Shown here: positions 33,174 to 44,808 of the stretch, piece by piece
Position numbering within the stretch: the stretch's first letter is position 1
Layout of the letters: every line of letters begins with the position of its first letter
Source: Daucus carota subsp. sativus
Taxonomy: Eukaryota; Streptophyta; Magnoliopsida; Apiales; Apiaceae
Assembly (NCBI RefSeq): GCF_001625215.2
Contig: NC_030385.2
Coordinates: forward strand, 2,721,135-2,785,134
Direction: 5' to 3'
Length of the DNA: 64,000 bases
Made by a program: the position numbers and the translations under genes
Notes under the pieces: generated by a model
What the model was told of the DNA's origin: nothing
What the model saw: the letters and a program-made list of their open reading frames with translations, nothing else
The model's database searches: none

Positions 33174-33791
33174 TGAATACAGAAGAAGTTTTGTGTATTA
33201 ATATAGTGTCCAGCCTTTTTGTTTTCTTATCTTTCTTGGTTGATTCCTCTTCATTGTTCACTAGAATCGATATCCTATATTAATCTCTAAAAGAGCTTGG
33301 AATGTAAAATTAGAAAGAGCTAATTTGGTTGTTGTCATGTGCCAAGCTCCAACAAGTGTGTTTTTGGCTCATCTAAACAAAAGTTGAGCATTTTAGTCTA
33401 TGGATTATAAGCTTAATAGTGTACTTAACTACCTATAATGCACCCATTTAAGCTTAATTCTCTTCTTATTCCTATTTTTTTAGGGGGTCACTTGTTTTAC
33501 AGGCCAAAGAGAAACGATTAGAACCACACACACACACACACAAAAACCGATAGCGTGATTCTTTTAAAACCAAAAGCTATTTGGTGCTTTACAATCGACC
33601 AAGATGACCAAGATACTCATAGTAAGAACTAAAATCTACAACATGCTGAAATATATTAGATTCTTAAGTTTCACTTGAAAACTTCTTCAATAAAATAAAA
33701 AAGTATAGTTTAACAGGGCTACCAGCGATAAATAAAAGACAATACTTGAACCCAAGACTTCTACATGTATTCAAGTATGCCTCTCGCAACT
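33174..33791. other. Convergent intergenic region, NPC / MED30
   Basis: The 618 bp between two stop codons must hold both 3' UTRs. A short (CA)n run is at 33524-33541. No other structure is seen. Confidence 0.5.
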
Positions 33792-35068
33792 TCATACAGA
33801 ACATGGACTTTGCCAGGTTGATACATCATTTATAAGTTCTCGAAGCTGATCTATCAGAACCTTGAGATACTTGTTCTTGTTTGCGAGCTCCTATAAATTA
33901 CAAAGCAAGCAATCAGGGAAAAAATAATGCAACAGTGTTATACTATAAAAAGGATAATTTTCTCTTTGTAGAAAGTCCACAGTTCACTCCACAGTTTTGA
34001 TCATCCCTTGTGTATAGAAACTAACAAATACATCTCAGTGATACCTTGCGTAAAGTAGCAGCACGTTCTTCCAACTTCTCAGTATCATCTTCATCCATAG
34101 GTGATATAGAACCGTCTGTTGAATCCATCTCATATGCTTTAGCCTATATTATGATGAGGACTATTAGGAACAAACACTTCTAAATAAACAACAAACATCT
34201 CTTACAATATTCAGCATAAAGCTAATGTTACATTTTAAGAAGATATTGTTGAAATTCAGCATCAATTATCCTTCAGGAGTATGTGTATCAACGTTCTACA
34301 AATATATATAGGATCCTACAAGAAGATTTTGACATAACCATGATTGGCATATAGAGTCTATCTGTTAGCTTTCAAGTCATACATAACACGGAAAAAATGT
34401 CCACACTAAATAGATGTTGCTCACCACACAAACCCCCCTTCTAAGCTCGTATTTTTTTGCCAAGTCACCAAAACCCCCTATTTTATCAACAGAGCTGTGC
34501 TTAAGCACAATACTCATATACTATGTTACAGTTATATCACCATATGGCATATGCTATTGCCTAAATATTATCCTTTCAATATTATGGGGCCGTTTGGGTG
34601 AGCTTAAAATAAGTGCTTCTTGATTAAAGTAAAAAAGTGAAGTAGAAGTTTAAGACTTATAAGTGATTAAAGTGTTTGAGAAAGAAGCAAAAGCTGTGAG
34701 AGAAAAGCTAGCATTTGTAACTTCAAAAAAGCGCTTCTGCTTTTTTACACAAACAAGTCAAGAAAAGCAGAAGCCAACTTCTTTGGAAAAGAAGTATTTC
34801 TTATGGATTGCCAAACAGGCACTATAATCACATAAATTTTAAATATTTATGAATAAAATTTCATAGTAAAATATCGAAACATATTAGTTAAAGTGAGGAA
34901 TGCACCGAGACATGTCTACAAGGCTTCTAACCTTTCAAGTCTCAAGGGACATGGGCATAAACTTGACTTCTTTCATTGAAAAGTTTATAATCGACTCTAG
35001 CAAACCATGAATCTTATGCGCTTCTCTTAATACATGAATTTTAAATGGAAAGTTGATTCCTCTCTTAA

Positions 35069-35106
<38 letters not shown>

Positions 35107-37024
35107 GTTCCAAAGTATATTATATTTTAAAGGTTAAATATTTGAATGATTTCCAAATTGGAAAAGATAACTTTCCAACCTATAATAGAAAACTGTGTCT
35201 GATTCACAATCTATGCATGACAAAGCTGCAGTGATGTTTATAGAAGTGATTCAGACTAACGCCTTACAGTGAACTAGTTTTGTTTAATCTGGAATCTCAT
35301 CTAGTTGTTAACATAATAGATAGTAATTAGAGGCTACTGGGTAATGCATAAAAACAGCATCTTCATTTGATACTATAGGAGTAAATTCACAACAACTACT
35401 TGCACAAAACTAGTTTTTGTATGTGACAAAAAAAACTAGTTTTTGTTAAACTCCAATCTTATAGAGTCGATGACTAAATAATAGGTATTTCATTAGTAAT
35501 TTATAAGCTCGTAACTAAGAAGTGTCTCAAAGCAACCAAGCAAGAGTCCAATGTAGATTGACATAGCAAGCAAGCCATGAATATACCAAAACTAGCATCT
35601 TTATAATCATTAACAAAATAGAAACAATCAAATTATATACAATGGTCAGTACTGGTAAAAACGTCAACTTTGAGATATTAAAGACACTTTTTTTTTGTTT
35701 TTTTTTTTTTGAATAGGAATTTTTTGGTAGCAAGATGGAGTGTTAAGATTGCAATTTGAGGCAGAAGTACTATATAAATTGAAGTGGTAACAGAATTAGT
35801 ACAAGGGAGCATTATGTATTCAGAAAAGAAATACAATCCTAATGTATATTCTTATAATCGGCAATCCAAAATGGACAATAATTGTAAAGCAGATAACCAA
35901 AGAACACAGAATGACAAATAACCTTCAGTTAAAATAGTCGATCAAAACCCTGTTTGCAGCTGAAATACACAAATAATTCCTCCTTGTATTTATCTCTCCC
36001 ACACAACACTTGCCACTACGCCAATAGCCCCATTACTAAACCTGTTATGCACCAGACCCAAATCTAATAATGATGTCGCTCTGTTAAGGGAACAAAACAA
36101 CATCATGTGTACTCCAAGAGGACCAAGACACACATCGTTTCCATGACTGAAATCCATACCCATCTGACCATCTCATATCAGAAATTCTGCGGAATGGTTT
36201 TTTTTTAACAAAATTAACCAACGGTTATTAACACTGATGCTGAGATTCAGTAACGCAGGTTACACTTATAATAATTAACCTATGAACTTGGTATCTTCAA
36301 CGTATTTACATCAATAAAAATTGTATCTTTATTGCAATCAACCTACAAAAATTTAACCTTTATCTTAATTAGCCTCAAAAACCAAATCTTTATCATAACT
36401 GCATCAATAAAAAAAAATATGCTTACTGTATTAACCTATAACGATTGTGTAATGTTGGTTATACTTTATAGTAATTAAGCTACAAATACTGTATCTAGAT
36501 TGAAGTTACATCAACAAAAAATGATTAGCAATTAACCTACAAAAATTGAACCTTTACTGTAATCAACCTACAAAAATCAAATCTTTATCGCAACTACACC
36601 AATAAAAATATATCTTTGTACACACATACAGATTACCAAGGGGAGGTACCTGAGAATTAGGAATGGCAGCAAGAAGATTCCGAAGCGCGGCAACAGATGA
36701 CTTATACCTCAGCCTAGCTTCATCAAGAGCACCACCACCCATCTCAAAGTGCTGAGCAACTGACCCTGTTGTCGAATCATACGAAACCTCCCCATTCGAA
36801 GAATTGCTCAAAGACTGATGATTCAAAACAGCTGAAGTAGTGTTACTGTTGGAATTGGAATTATAAGTAGGTGGTGTGGACCATAAAGTGGGATCACAGA
36901 GCTCATCATTCATAGCAGACAGGATTTGAAACCCAGCTTCTATGGTTTCTTCTAGTTGTTTCTGACCCTCCATTGCTAGCTCTTGTCTGGTTTGTGGCAG
37001 CTCGGTTTCTTCTTTTTCTGCCAT
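33792..37024 (-). CDS. MED30: Mediator complex subunit 30
   Basis: Three exons on the minus strand, all phase 0: 37024-36650, 34143-34045 and 33890-33792; 190 aa. MED30 belongs to the head part of Mediator, which links transcription factors to RNA polymerase II. The N-terminal third carries the family signature [33 protein letters not shown], followed by a Ser/Asn-rich loop and the helical segment [20 protein letters not shown]. Exon 2 gives an acidic then helical stretch ([17 protein letters not shown]). Exon 3 gives [20 protein letters not shown] and ends SPCSV. The frame is open 38 codons further upstream to an ATG at 37138; I prefer the MAEKEE start because it gives the usual length. The 2.5 kb first intron contains a hAT-like MITE and AT-rich degenerate repeats. 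Confidence 0.92.
34586..34822. mobile_element. hAT-like MITE (family GGGGCCGTTTGG), copy 1, in MED30 intron
   Basis: The ends GGGGCCGTTTGG and CCAAACAGGCAC are inverted repeats. Inner sequence is rich in AAGCAGAAG / CTTCTGCTT, shared with copies at 40815-41040 and 42501-42700. Target duplication is unclear. Confidence 0.6.
35073..35106. repeat. Compound (GT)n(GA)n microsatellite
   Basis: TGTGTGTGTG.. runs directly into GAGAGAGAG.. inside MED30 intron 1. Confidence 0.9.
36270..36616. repeat. Degenerate AT-rich repeats in MED30 intron 1
   Basis: Phrases like ATTAACCTACAAAAATTGAACCTTTA and CATCAATAAAAA.TATATCTTT recur at irregular 40-100 bp spacing up to about 35 bp from the exon 1 donor. Confidence 0.45.
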
Positions 37025-37247
37025 AGATTTTCGTGATTGGAGAGAAGGGGTCTCAAGATTTGGCGAGAATTTAAGTGGGCTGGGGAGAGATTTGGCAAAA
37101 AATCGAGATTTGTTTGATGGGTAGAGAAAATGATTCAATGGGTTCTTGTTCTTGGTTTTATAAGTTTTGATTGAAGAGTGAATTGAAGAGGAGTCATTGA
37201 AACTTAAAAAGGGGCAAAAAAGGTGGGAAGCGAAAATAAAAAATCAT

Positions 37248-37328
37248 CGTCGACAGCAGGGTTCGAACCTGCGCGGGCGAACCCAACAGATTTCAAGTCT
37301 GTCTCCTTAACCACTCGGACATATCGAC
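37248..37328 (-). tRNA. trnS-UGA: tRNA-Ser (anticodon UGA)
   Basis: The acceptor stem GTCGATA pairs with TGTCGAC. The D region is TGTCCGAGTGGTTAAGG; the anticodon stem-loop ACAGACTTGAAATCTGT has anticodon TGA; a long variable arm follows (GGGTTCGCCC), typical of class II tRNA-Ser; the T arm is GCAGGTTCGAACCCTGC. No intron. A run of six T in the sense direction (37243-37238) four bases after the 3' end is a fitting Pol III terminator. It lies about 220 bp upstream of the MED30 ATG on the same strand. Confidence 0.95.
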
Positions 37329-37585
37329 TTGGATACATAATTTGTTCAGAACATGGTATTTGTTATGTGAAGATGCAATATCGTCATTTCTTGTTTTTGG
37401 CGTAATTCCTTATTTTTTGAATTTTAAAGATTTATAAAAACATGAAATCGCTACACATATATTATTAAATATAATGATAAAATTATATATTAATTTTAAT
37501 AATTAAATATATCATTCATAACTATATTAAAAAAATTGATTGATACTTCATAACTCCAACTTAGATACGAATTCTATACAAACTA

Positions 37586-37707
37586 ACTCTTTTTTTTTTT
37601 TTTTTTTGACAAATAAGGCTTATAGTCTTACAAATGAGTCTGTTCTACGAAACTTTCGGGCTGAGCCCGGGCGAACCCAGAAGTTAGGACGACAGAGGAT
37701 AAACTCG
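37586..37707 (-). mobile_element. 5'-truncated tRNA-derived SINE
   Basis: In the minus sense it starts GAGTTTATCCTCTGTCGTCC, has a B-box-like GGGTTCGCCC and ends in a 19-nt A-run. The 9-bp direct repeat TACAAACTA flanks it (37577-37585 and 37708-37716), as expected for LINE-driven retroposition. It shares GAGTTTATCCTCTGT with the element at 42961-43055. Confidence 0.65.
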
Positions 37708-37719
37708 TACAAACTACTA

Positions 37720-37940
37720 CCTCCATCCCAAATTAGATGACCCCGTTGACTTTGGGCACGTATCTTTAGGTGCATTGACCGTCTACTTCCGAAATTTATT
37801 TTTTTATTTTTTCTTTTGTAAATAAAAATTTCATATTTAAATATTTATTTACAAAAATAAAATTTTAAAAATAAATCATATAACTATGCGGTTAATGAAC
37901 CTTAAACTGTGTATCCAAGGGATCATCTGGATGGAGGGAG
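37720..37940. mobile_element. Stowaway-type MITE
   Basis: The ends CTCCATCCCAAATTAGATGA and GGATGGAGGGAG are flanked by TA (37718-37719 and 37941-37942). The centre is an AT-rich foldback. It lies 4 bp beyond the SINE target duplication. Confidence 0.75.
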
Positions 37941-38316
37941 TAACTCTTTATTATATTAAAATTTTACAAATGTGAAAAACGGAAGCAATGCCAAATGTTT
38001 AAGCACGTAGTTTACGATTAATCTATCCTATGCGCGTTACAACTTACACCCGTCGTTGACCGAGTCCAATATTGTTTTCGACGATACTTAAACGAACAAG
38101 TCAAAACTAGAGACGCAACGTTACTTCTCGGTTCTCATCCCCTTCGAAATAAAACAAAACAAAACAAAATAAAAAAATAAAATAGCCTTCCTTCGAACAA
38201 CAATATAAAGCACAAGCAAGCGCTGCAAAGACTCCAAACACATTGAGAAGCAGTTGAAGAAAAAACAACCTTATTAAATAAATAAAAATCTCCTCTTCTT
38301 CTCTCTTGCGATACAA

Positions 38317-39891
38317 ATGGTAATTTACTCTTTCTACGCTTTTTACACATGCGTTTCACTGTTGTGCCTTTCAGATCTGTTGATTCGCGCTTGATTTTGT
38401 TTAGATCTGTTTGTTTTAGCTTAATTCAGCCACTTTTGATGTGCTATTTAGTGTTTAATTGATGATATGTGTGCCATATTGTGTTGTAATAGATCTGTGT
38501 AATGGTTAATCAATTCGTGATGTTAGTTTGTGATTATTACGGCTTGATAGTTGATTATGAAATTCGATCATTGGCTGAGCTGATTCAGAAAGCAGATTGA
38601 TTGCATCATATGTTATTAGGTTGATTGTTTGAATTATTTGGTTGATTGTTAACAAATTGGAAAGGAATTAGGATTGTATTTGATCGTGTAACGGGGCGGC
38701 TTGTACTGATTAATTGATTTGGCTGATCTGTTAAGCAGATCAATTGCGCTTATTTTAGTTCTGTCATTTATTTGTGTATGTAATGTATTTGTAACTGGAA
38801 TACGGCTTTAGTTGAGATCAATGTTTTGGTTGATCCAGAAAGCAGCTCAATCTTCTAGTAGTAATTTTTTCTATTGCATTCCGTGTATAATTATGAGGTC
38901 TTGAACTTTCAACATCGTGCTTAACACAGCTATTGCTTTGTTGTGCATAATTGTTGGGTTACATTGTAATGATTCATATTTTTTTAGTGAATATGTTTTA
39001 TGTATTGATTATTGTGATTTATCGAATGTTACAGACAACATCAAAGAGGCTAGCAGACAGGAAAGTGCAGAAGTTTGAGAAGAACATCAAAAAGAGGGGT
39101 GCAGTGCCTGAGTCGGCCGTAAAGAAAGGAAGTTCTTACCCTATGGGACCAATCGCCATTGGATTCTTCATCTTTGTCGTCATCGGATCCTGTGAGTTGC
39201 TCTCTTGTTAACAAGTTCCACATGTTTTGCTTACTTAATTTTCTACAGAGTAGGTTGCATTTGCAAGGATTGATTATCATCATACTATCATTAGGTTTTA
39301 GATCGAGTCCTGATGCTTTCTGAACAGAAAAAACATAAATTTTAGTCCTTGTAACAAATAATTATATATGCAATAGAATCTTCAGTTTTCTAAGAATAAA
39401 CAGCCTGTTCGTCTTGTCACTTGTGCTGCTTCAGATAAAATAATAGCTCATTTTGTACTTTCGGATAAAGATTTGTAGGTGGCCTAAATAATGGAATCTT
39501 ATAAAAGTTTTAATCTGCATCCTGATTCCCTATAAATCAACATAAGTGTATAATTCAAGAAATGCCTTAAATGCTTTTAATATAGGTTGATTGCGGACTT
39601 TAAAATGATCTCAAGTTTTGGTTTACCCACCCCCCCAACCACCACCACACACACGTAGATTTCTACATATTTGGTATTTTCACTCATATTATTAAAGAGG
39701 GAGTAACTTTTCTAATCGTCGTTCACTATAGTAAATTCTCATGTGACCATTTTCAATCAACATGTGACAACATCGAACGAATATATGAAAAGCAAAAGAT
39801 TTGTTGACATAACTGACTAAAGTTTCTTTTTTTGTTGTTTCCAGCATTGTTCCAGATAATTAGAACAGCCACAAGTGGAGGCATGGCATAA
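38317..39891 (+). CDS. RAMP4: RAMP4/SERP1-type stress-associated ER membrane protein
   Basis: Three coding exons: 38317-38319, 39035-39191 and 39845-39891; 68 aa, the standard length. Exon 1 contributes only the ATG, which touches the donor GT at 38320. Exon 2 encodes TTSKRLADRKVQKFEKNIKK and the rest up to the membrane anchor. Exon 3 finishes the protein (LFQIIRTATSGGMA). The basic N-terminal helix and the single C-terminal membrane segment GPIAIGFFIFVVIGSSLFQII fit a tail-anchored protein of the Sec61 translocon that stabilises nascent membrane proteins under stress. The 5' UTR likely covers about 38110-38316, containing AAAACAAAAC repeats. The model is certain in exons 2-3. Exon 1 rests on the ATG|GT junction and the fit with the family N-terminus MTTS. 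Confidence 0.9.
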
Positions 39892-40814
39892 GTGATGAAT
39901 TACGCTTTTGACAGTTCCTTGGCTTTGGAAATGCAATGCTTTGCTGTTGTCATGGTTATGTTCAAGTTTGTGTAATGTTGGTTAGGAATACTGTTGTTTT
40001 GTGACAAGAGTTTGTAATGTTTATTTAATTATGTGTTTAATATTACAATTCAGTTACTTCCTATATTTTGTGAATCTGAACAATGTGAACACTAACGATC
40101 GACTCAATTAATACTAGTCTATTAGTTCCTATTGTTTGTTTGATCAGAACAATGTGAACACAGATAACATTCTCATTACTTGCGCAGCATAAAGTTTTTG
40201 GAAGTTTGAGTTGCACCGTATCTATATGTTGAGTCTACTTTATCTAATTCTTTTTCTGAGTCTGTTGCACTTTATCTAGCTGTTGAGTCTGTTGCAATTG
40301 ATTAGGGGTGGTTTTGTTTAGTCCATCTGCTTAGTTTGTTGGTATTTTTAGTCTAAAAGAGTGAATCAATTTATTTATTTTTTGGAAATTCTCCAATTTG
40401 GCTATTTTTTTATGTCGTTTAGGGAAATCCTTCCTTGCTGAGAGATATTAGTTGCTTTGTTTTTTGCAGTATCTATCAAAAACTAGAATAGAATTGAATC
40501 ACCACTCACTAGTTAGGCAGTTGATGTTCAATGTGAATTTTCTGTACTTTGTGGCTTCAGTTTGCAAGGTGCAGAAGGGTTGAGTAAGTAGCTTACTACT
40601 CGGAGAGGGAGGCTTTTAGTATATTTTTCAGGATAGCTGAGACCTTATTGATTCAGGTAGAGATTTCTTTAAGTTGCCTTGCTGATTTAAGTAGAGTTGT
40701 CATCAGTGGAAGCCTCTCGTGTCTTTTGCCTTCAATATGATGCAAAGATTAGGAGGTCGGTCCTTTCTCTTCATCGACTTGTGTGCATTTGAGCAATTAA
40801 CACCAAACATATAA
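39892..40814. other. RAMP4 downstream region
   Basis: Holds the RAMP4 3' UTR, then AT-rich DNA. The phrase GAACAATGTGAACAC.. occurs twice (about 40078 and 40147). No gene signal. Confidence 0.4.
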
Positions 40815-41040
40815 CCCTGTTTGTTTACCAGAAGCAGAAGCTGCTTCTGACTTCTGCTTTTCTTGACCCGTTTGTGTAAAGAAGCAGAAACACTTTTAAA
40901 AAGCTGAGAATCATAACTTCTCTCTCACAGCTTCTGCTTCTTTTCCAAACACTTTATTCACTTATTTACTTCTCACTTCTGCTCCACTTCTCTAGTTTAA
41001 GCAAGAAGTCACTTCTTTTAAGCTTGTCCAAACGGCCCCA
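40815..41040. mobile_element. hAT-like MITE (family GGGGCCGTTTGG), copy 2
   Basis: Ends CCCTGTTTG and CCAAACGGCCCC; shares TTCTGCTTTTCTTGACCCGTTTGTGTAAA with copy 3. No coding capacity. Confidence 0.65.
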
Positions 41041-41448
41041 AAAACTTACGTTAGTGGTATGCTGCTGAGGGGCCTCATGGTGATTGGTGAGCAAGCCAAT
41101 AACTATGGCCTTATTTTGCTTCCAAGTAGTGGCAACTCCAACAGTATTTTAGTTCATTTCTTAAATTTAATATTATAAAATATTAAACCCTAATAATTTA
41201 AAACATAGATAATTATTTTCATCTCTAACAACAAATTTTATATATCCATTTCCCTTCTAGTAATTTTATCACTAAAATATATCATTATTGTAAAAAGTGA
41301 AAAGAGAATGTCTGTTTCTAATATATATTATAAAATAAAAGTTATGATATGAGAGATGTTAGTTAAAGATAAGAAATGAGAAGAAAATTCTCGTGATTTT
41401 AAGAATTCACTAGGGCACGGGTGGAGTGATTTTTTTCATACATTTTTA

Positions 41449-42244
41449 GAGCAACTCCAACGGAAAATCTCCCTTACCTATAATGAGTCTATGTGGACAA
41501 AAATAGGGGTTCAAGCAAAAATTACTCACTCCAACCCTCCTCTCCTTACCTAAAATTTTTAGGTGAGAGAAAACAAAACCCCATCTTTAGAGCAACCCCA
41601 ATGGTGTTACTTATTTTCGACCCCTAAAATATAATAAAATAATGATTGCCTAAAATATAAGTAAGCAAAAACTTGTTTTACTCCAATGGTATTCCCTATA
41701 ATCATCCCTATATTTGAAAAAAAAATATTTTATTAAAATTTTTACTATGGTGGGGTAGATAAAAAAAGGAGGGAAAATAAAAAATGAAAGAAAATGAGAG
41801 AGAAAGAGATGAGTTGGAAGGAATAGGGGCTCACTTTTCTATCCCAAAAGAAGGGGTTTTGTTTTCTCTCACCTAAAAATTTTAGGTAAGGAGAGGATGG
41901 TTGGAGTGAAGAATTTTTACTTCAACCCCTATTTTCGTCCACGTAGGCTCATTATAGGCAAGGGAGGTGTTCCCTTGGAGTTGCTCTTAGGGGATGGAAA
42001 AGTAAGCCCATATTTCTTCCACCTCATCTCCCTCTCTCATTTTCTTTCATCTTTAATTTTCCCTCCTTTTTTTATCTCTCCCATCATAGTAAAAGTTCCA
42101 ATAAAATAGTTTTTTTTCAAATATAGGGATGATTATAGGGAATACCATTGGAGTAAAACAACATTTTGATTACTTATATTTTAGATAATCATTAATTTAT
42201 TATATTTTAGGGGCTCGAAATAGGTAATACCATTGGGCTTGCTC
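41449..42244. mobile_element. Tourist-like MITE containing a reversed copy of itself
   Basis: The outer element has ends GAGCAACTCCAAC and GGCTTGCTC with TTA outside (41446-41448 and 42245-42247). It is interrupted at 41589 by an inner element of the same family. Removing the inner copy plus one TSD leaves 396 bp, within 1 bp of the inner element. Its left arm (41449-41586) is the reverse complement of 41853-41986; its right arm (41990-42244) is the reverse complement of 41590-41848. Confidence 0.88.
41590..41986. mobile_element. Inner Tourist-like MITE, 397 bp, reversed relative to its host MITE
   Basis: Ends GAGCAACCCCAATGG and TTGGAGTTGCTC; TSD TTA at 41587-41589 and 41987-41989. It inserted near the centre of the outer element. 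Confidence 0.88.
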
Positions 42245-42500
42245 TTATGTTTTAGTTTATGACTTCAAATAACTAAGTTATTGCAGTTGTTACAAGACCA
42301 TGCAGATCAGTTATATGATGTAGAATTCACTTTTTATTTCTCGTAAATAGATAATTACTAAGTCACTAAAATTACATATTCATTTATCATCTTTACATAC
42401 TATTTTTCATATCTTTTATATTACTATTTTTTTGATAAATTTTGAATTTAATACTATAATAAAACTGTGAGATTATTATTGAGTTTTCGTTCGATATAAA

Positions 42501-42700
42501 GGGCTTGTTTGGATTGTGCCAGCTTCTGCTTTTCTTGACCCGTTTGTGTAAAAAAGTAGAAGCACTTTTAAGAAGCTGAGAATGCTAGCTTCTCTCTCAG
42601 AGATTCTGCTTATTTTCCAAACACTTTATTCACTTATTTACTTCTCACTTCTACTCCATTTCTTTAATTTAAGTAAGAAGTAGCTAACCCAAACGGCCCC
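42501..42700. mobile_element. hAT-like MITE (family GGGGCCGTTTGG), copy 3
   Basis: Ends GGGCTTGTTTGG and CCCAAACGGCCCC; the internal CTTCTGCTTTTCTTGACCCG is shared with copy 2. Confidence 0.65.
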
Positions 42701-42960
42701 AAAATATTCAAATGCTCTTGGCCTCCGAGAACTTCTCTCTTTTTGGGCCAAGCCCAACTATTTTGTATTGCAGCTAGATGAGATGAACAAATCAATTGTG
42801 CATGCCACAATAATTCCCATTTTAAGAATTCAGATTTGTTTGAACAAAAACAATAACAGTCGTAATCAAGTTTTTCAAATCTTCCTAGTAATCAAACTTG
42901 TATGCATTAATCACCGGGCTACCCCTTCCAGTATCATTGAGTTCATTGTAATTATCTTTT

Positions 42961-43055
42961 GGTTTTTTCTACGATGCATACTTATGAGCTAGAGTTGAAC
43001 CCGGGTGTTCCGGGACAACAGAGGATAAACTCACCACTGTGTTATCCAATCGTAC
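42961..43055 (-). mobile_element. tRNA-derived SINE fragment
   Basis: In the minus sense, an A-box-like TGGATAACACAGTGG is followed by GAGTTTATCCTCTGTTGTCC and a B-box-like GGGTTCAACTC. Same family as 37586-37707 but without a long A-run. Confidence 0.45.
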
Positions 43056-44040
43056 TCTGTTAATGAATGATTTAATCATTTAAAAACTACGTTAAAAAAA
43101 AGTTTGAATTTTTGTAAGGTAAGCCTCATTGAGTTCTAATCAAACGGATGAGCCTTTTGTACCAGAATAATCACACCTAAAATTAGTGAGCTTTTCCATT
43201 GATGCCAAATACTATAATTGAAAGCCTAACCTTATGAATGCTTTTTATATGTAGTACATAATAATTGTCAATTTTTCCGAGTGTTGCAGAAAACAAAAGC
43301 ATCCCCCACTCTTTCCTGTCCTGCATAATTTGGCAATGGGGTGATCCACATTTTCAAAGCCTTCCAGTCCCACCATTATCAAACTTTCTTCGGTGCCCCT
43401 TTCTCCGTCTTTAATCAAATTGAATCGACTCTACCATCTTTATCCATTATAAGTTTATAACAACTAGCTACATCGATCAATCAGAAATGACCTGTTTTCT
43501 CATTTGCAACCTCATTTGCAACGCTAGTAATCTCTAGATCAATGTGTTGCAATCTCAATTGCAACTTCGACCGTATTTTTGAAATTAAATTTGAAAACAC
43601 GAGTTTTTTTGCAAATTTCCCTTAAATTTTTTACGTATTCAAGATCAACAAAACTCGAATTAAAAATCTACTGATTTTCAAGAATTAAACATGAATACTA
43701 TTAAAAAAAATTAACTTGAGCGGGAATTCAGCCTGGATTAGCATCACGGTTCCGTAGGTGAGCAAGTCTCTGAAGAAACTCACATGGGGCAGCCAAGAAC
43801 ACCAAACTTCACTGTTCCTCCTCCATTGACAAGTCCTTATAATCTGTCCTTATGAACTGTTTACAAACTTTAAGTACGTACGATTGATGTATCTGTTATA
43901 ATAGGCTTGCAAAATCGACACTTTTGACTGAACAATTAACCTGAAGATTTTTAACCAGCTAGGACAGTCAAATATACATGCTCTGAATGATTCAGGTCTG
44001 ATCTCGAAAGTTATAATACCAAAAGTATATGTAACATGTA
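43056..44040. other. Intergenic DNA without recognisable genes
   Basis: AT-rich, stops in all frames, no repeats that I could pair. Confidence 0.35.
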
Positions 44041-44119
44041 GTACGAATGTATACGGTGAAAGACAATCGCTGAGGATTCCTCATAATGACTAGTTTGATC
44101 ATTTGCTCAACATGCAGCT

Positions 44120-44366
44120 GGGCTGGTCCAACGTACCCGGGCTGGTCCAACGTACCCCTGCTGCAGATTATTGACTCATTACTCCTCATCCTGATATCGA
44201 ATGCACTCGGAGAGCCGAACTTGAGACCTCCGCCAAAACAGAGCTCTGATACCATGTTGAGAACCAGTTCATCTAAAACCTTAAGGTGTTAGAAGAATGC
44301 CCCAAATGAATCTTATTGTATATTTCAACAATTTCAAATCTATTATCTCCTTCGGTTACTTGATAT
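44120..44366 (-). mobile_element. Remnant of an LTR retrotransposon or TRIM (LTR end plus PBS)
   Basis: In the minus sense an LTR-like end (..GGTTCTCAACA) is followed at once by TGGTATCAGAGCTC (44254-44241), the tRNA-iMet PBS. No gag or pol follows. A 20-bp unit GGGCTGGTCCAACGTACCC is duplicated in tandem at about 44120-44158. The outer LTR boundary was not found. Confidence 0.5.
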
Positions 44367-44808
44367 GCAGTGGCGGAGCTACACGGGGGCTAGTCGGGAC
44401 TAAAGTGCCATTAGAGAACAGAAAAAATTACATAGGAGTTTCTTAATATAATTTTTTTTTTAGTCCCCAATCGGGAGTTTTAATCAATTTAACCAATTTT
44501 CTGGCTCGGCCGTTGCGGATATGATTGATCACTAGATTTATAATGTATTTGCTGGAGGTATTAGAATGGCATTCTCTTGAGGATACAAAGGGCCAAAGGG
44601 TTGTAGATGTTCTAGTCTTGTGGGGGAATATCTTGTCGGAGTCTTCATTGTACACTACTCAAGAACTGACATGTATAAGTTTGAAAACATGAACACGTAC
44701 TCCCTTGCAGGACCATACACAGATGCCCAGAGATATGACATTTCATTAAAATTCTAGAATATAATAATAGCGTTATCATAATTAAGACGATAACAACATT
44801 CTGTATAA

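Noticed and set aside
37024..37138. Longer MED30 N-terminus from an upstream in-frame ATG
   Set aside because: The extra 38 residues are basic, not typical of the family, and the shorter form matches the usual length of about 190 aa.
41897..42109. Small ORF in the nested MITE
   Set aside because: It crosses the inner MITE end and the outer arm, so it cannot be a conserved gene.
44371..44420. hAT-like left end CAGTGGCGGAGCTAC as a complete element
   Set aside because: No matching right end or 8-bp target duplication found nearby, so no boundaries can be given.
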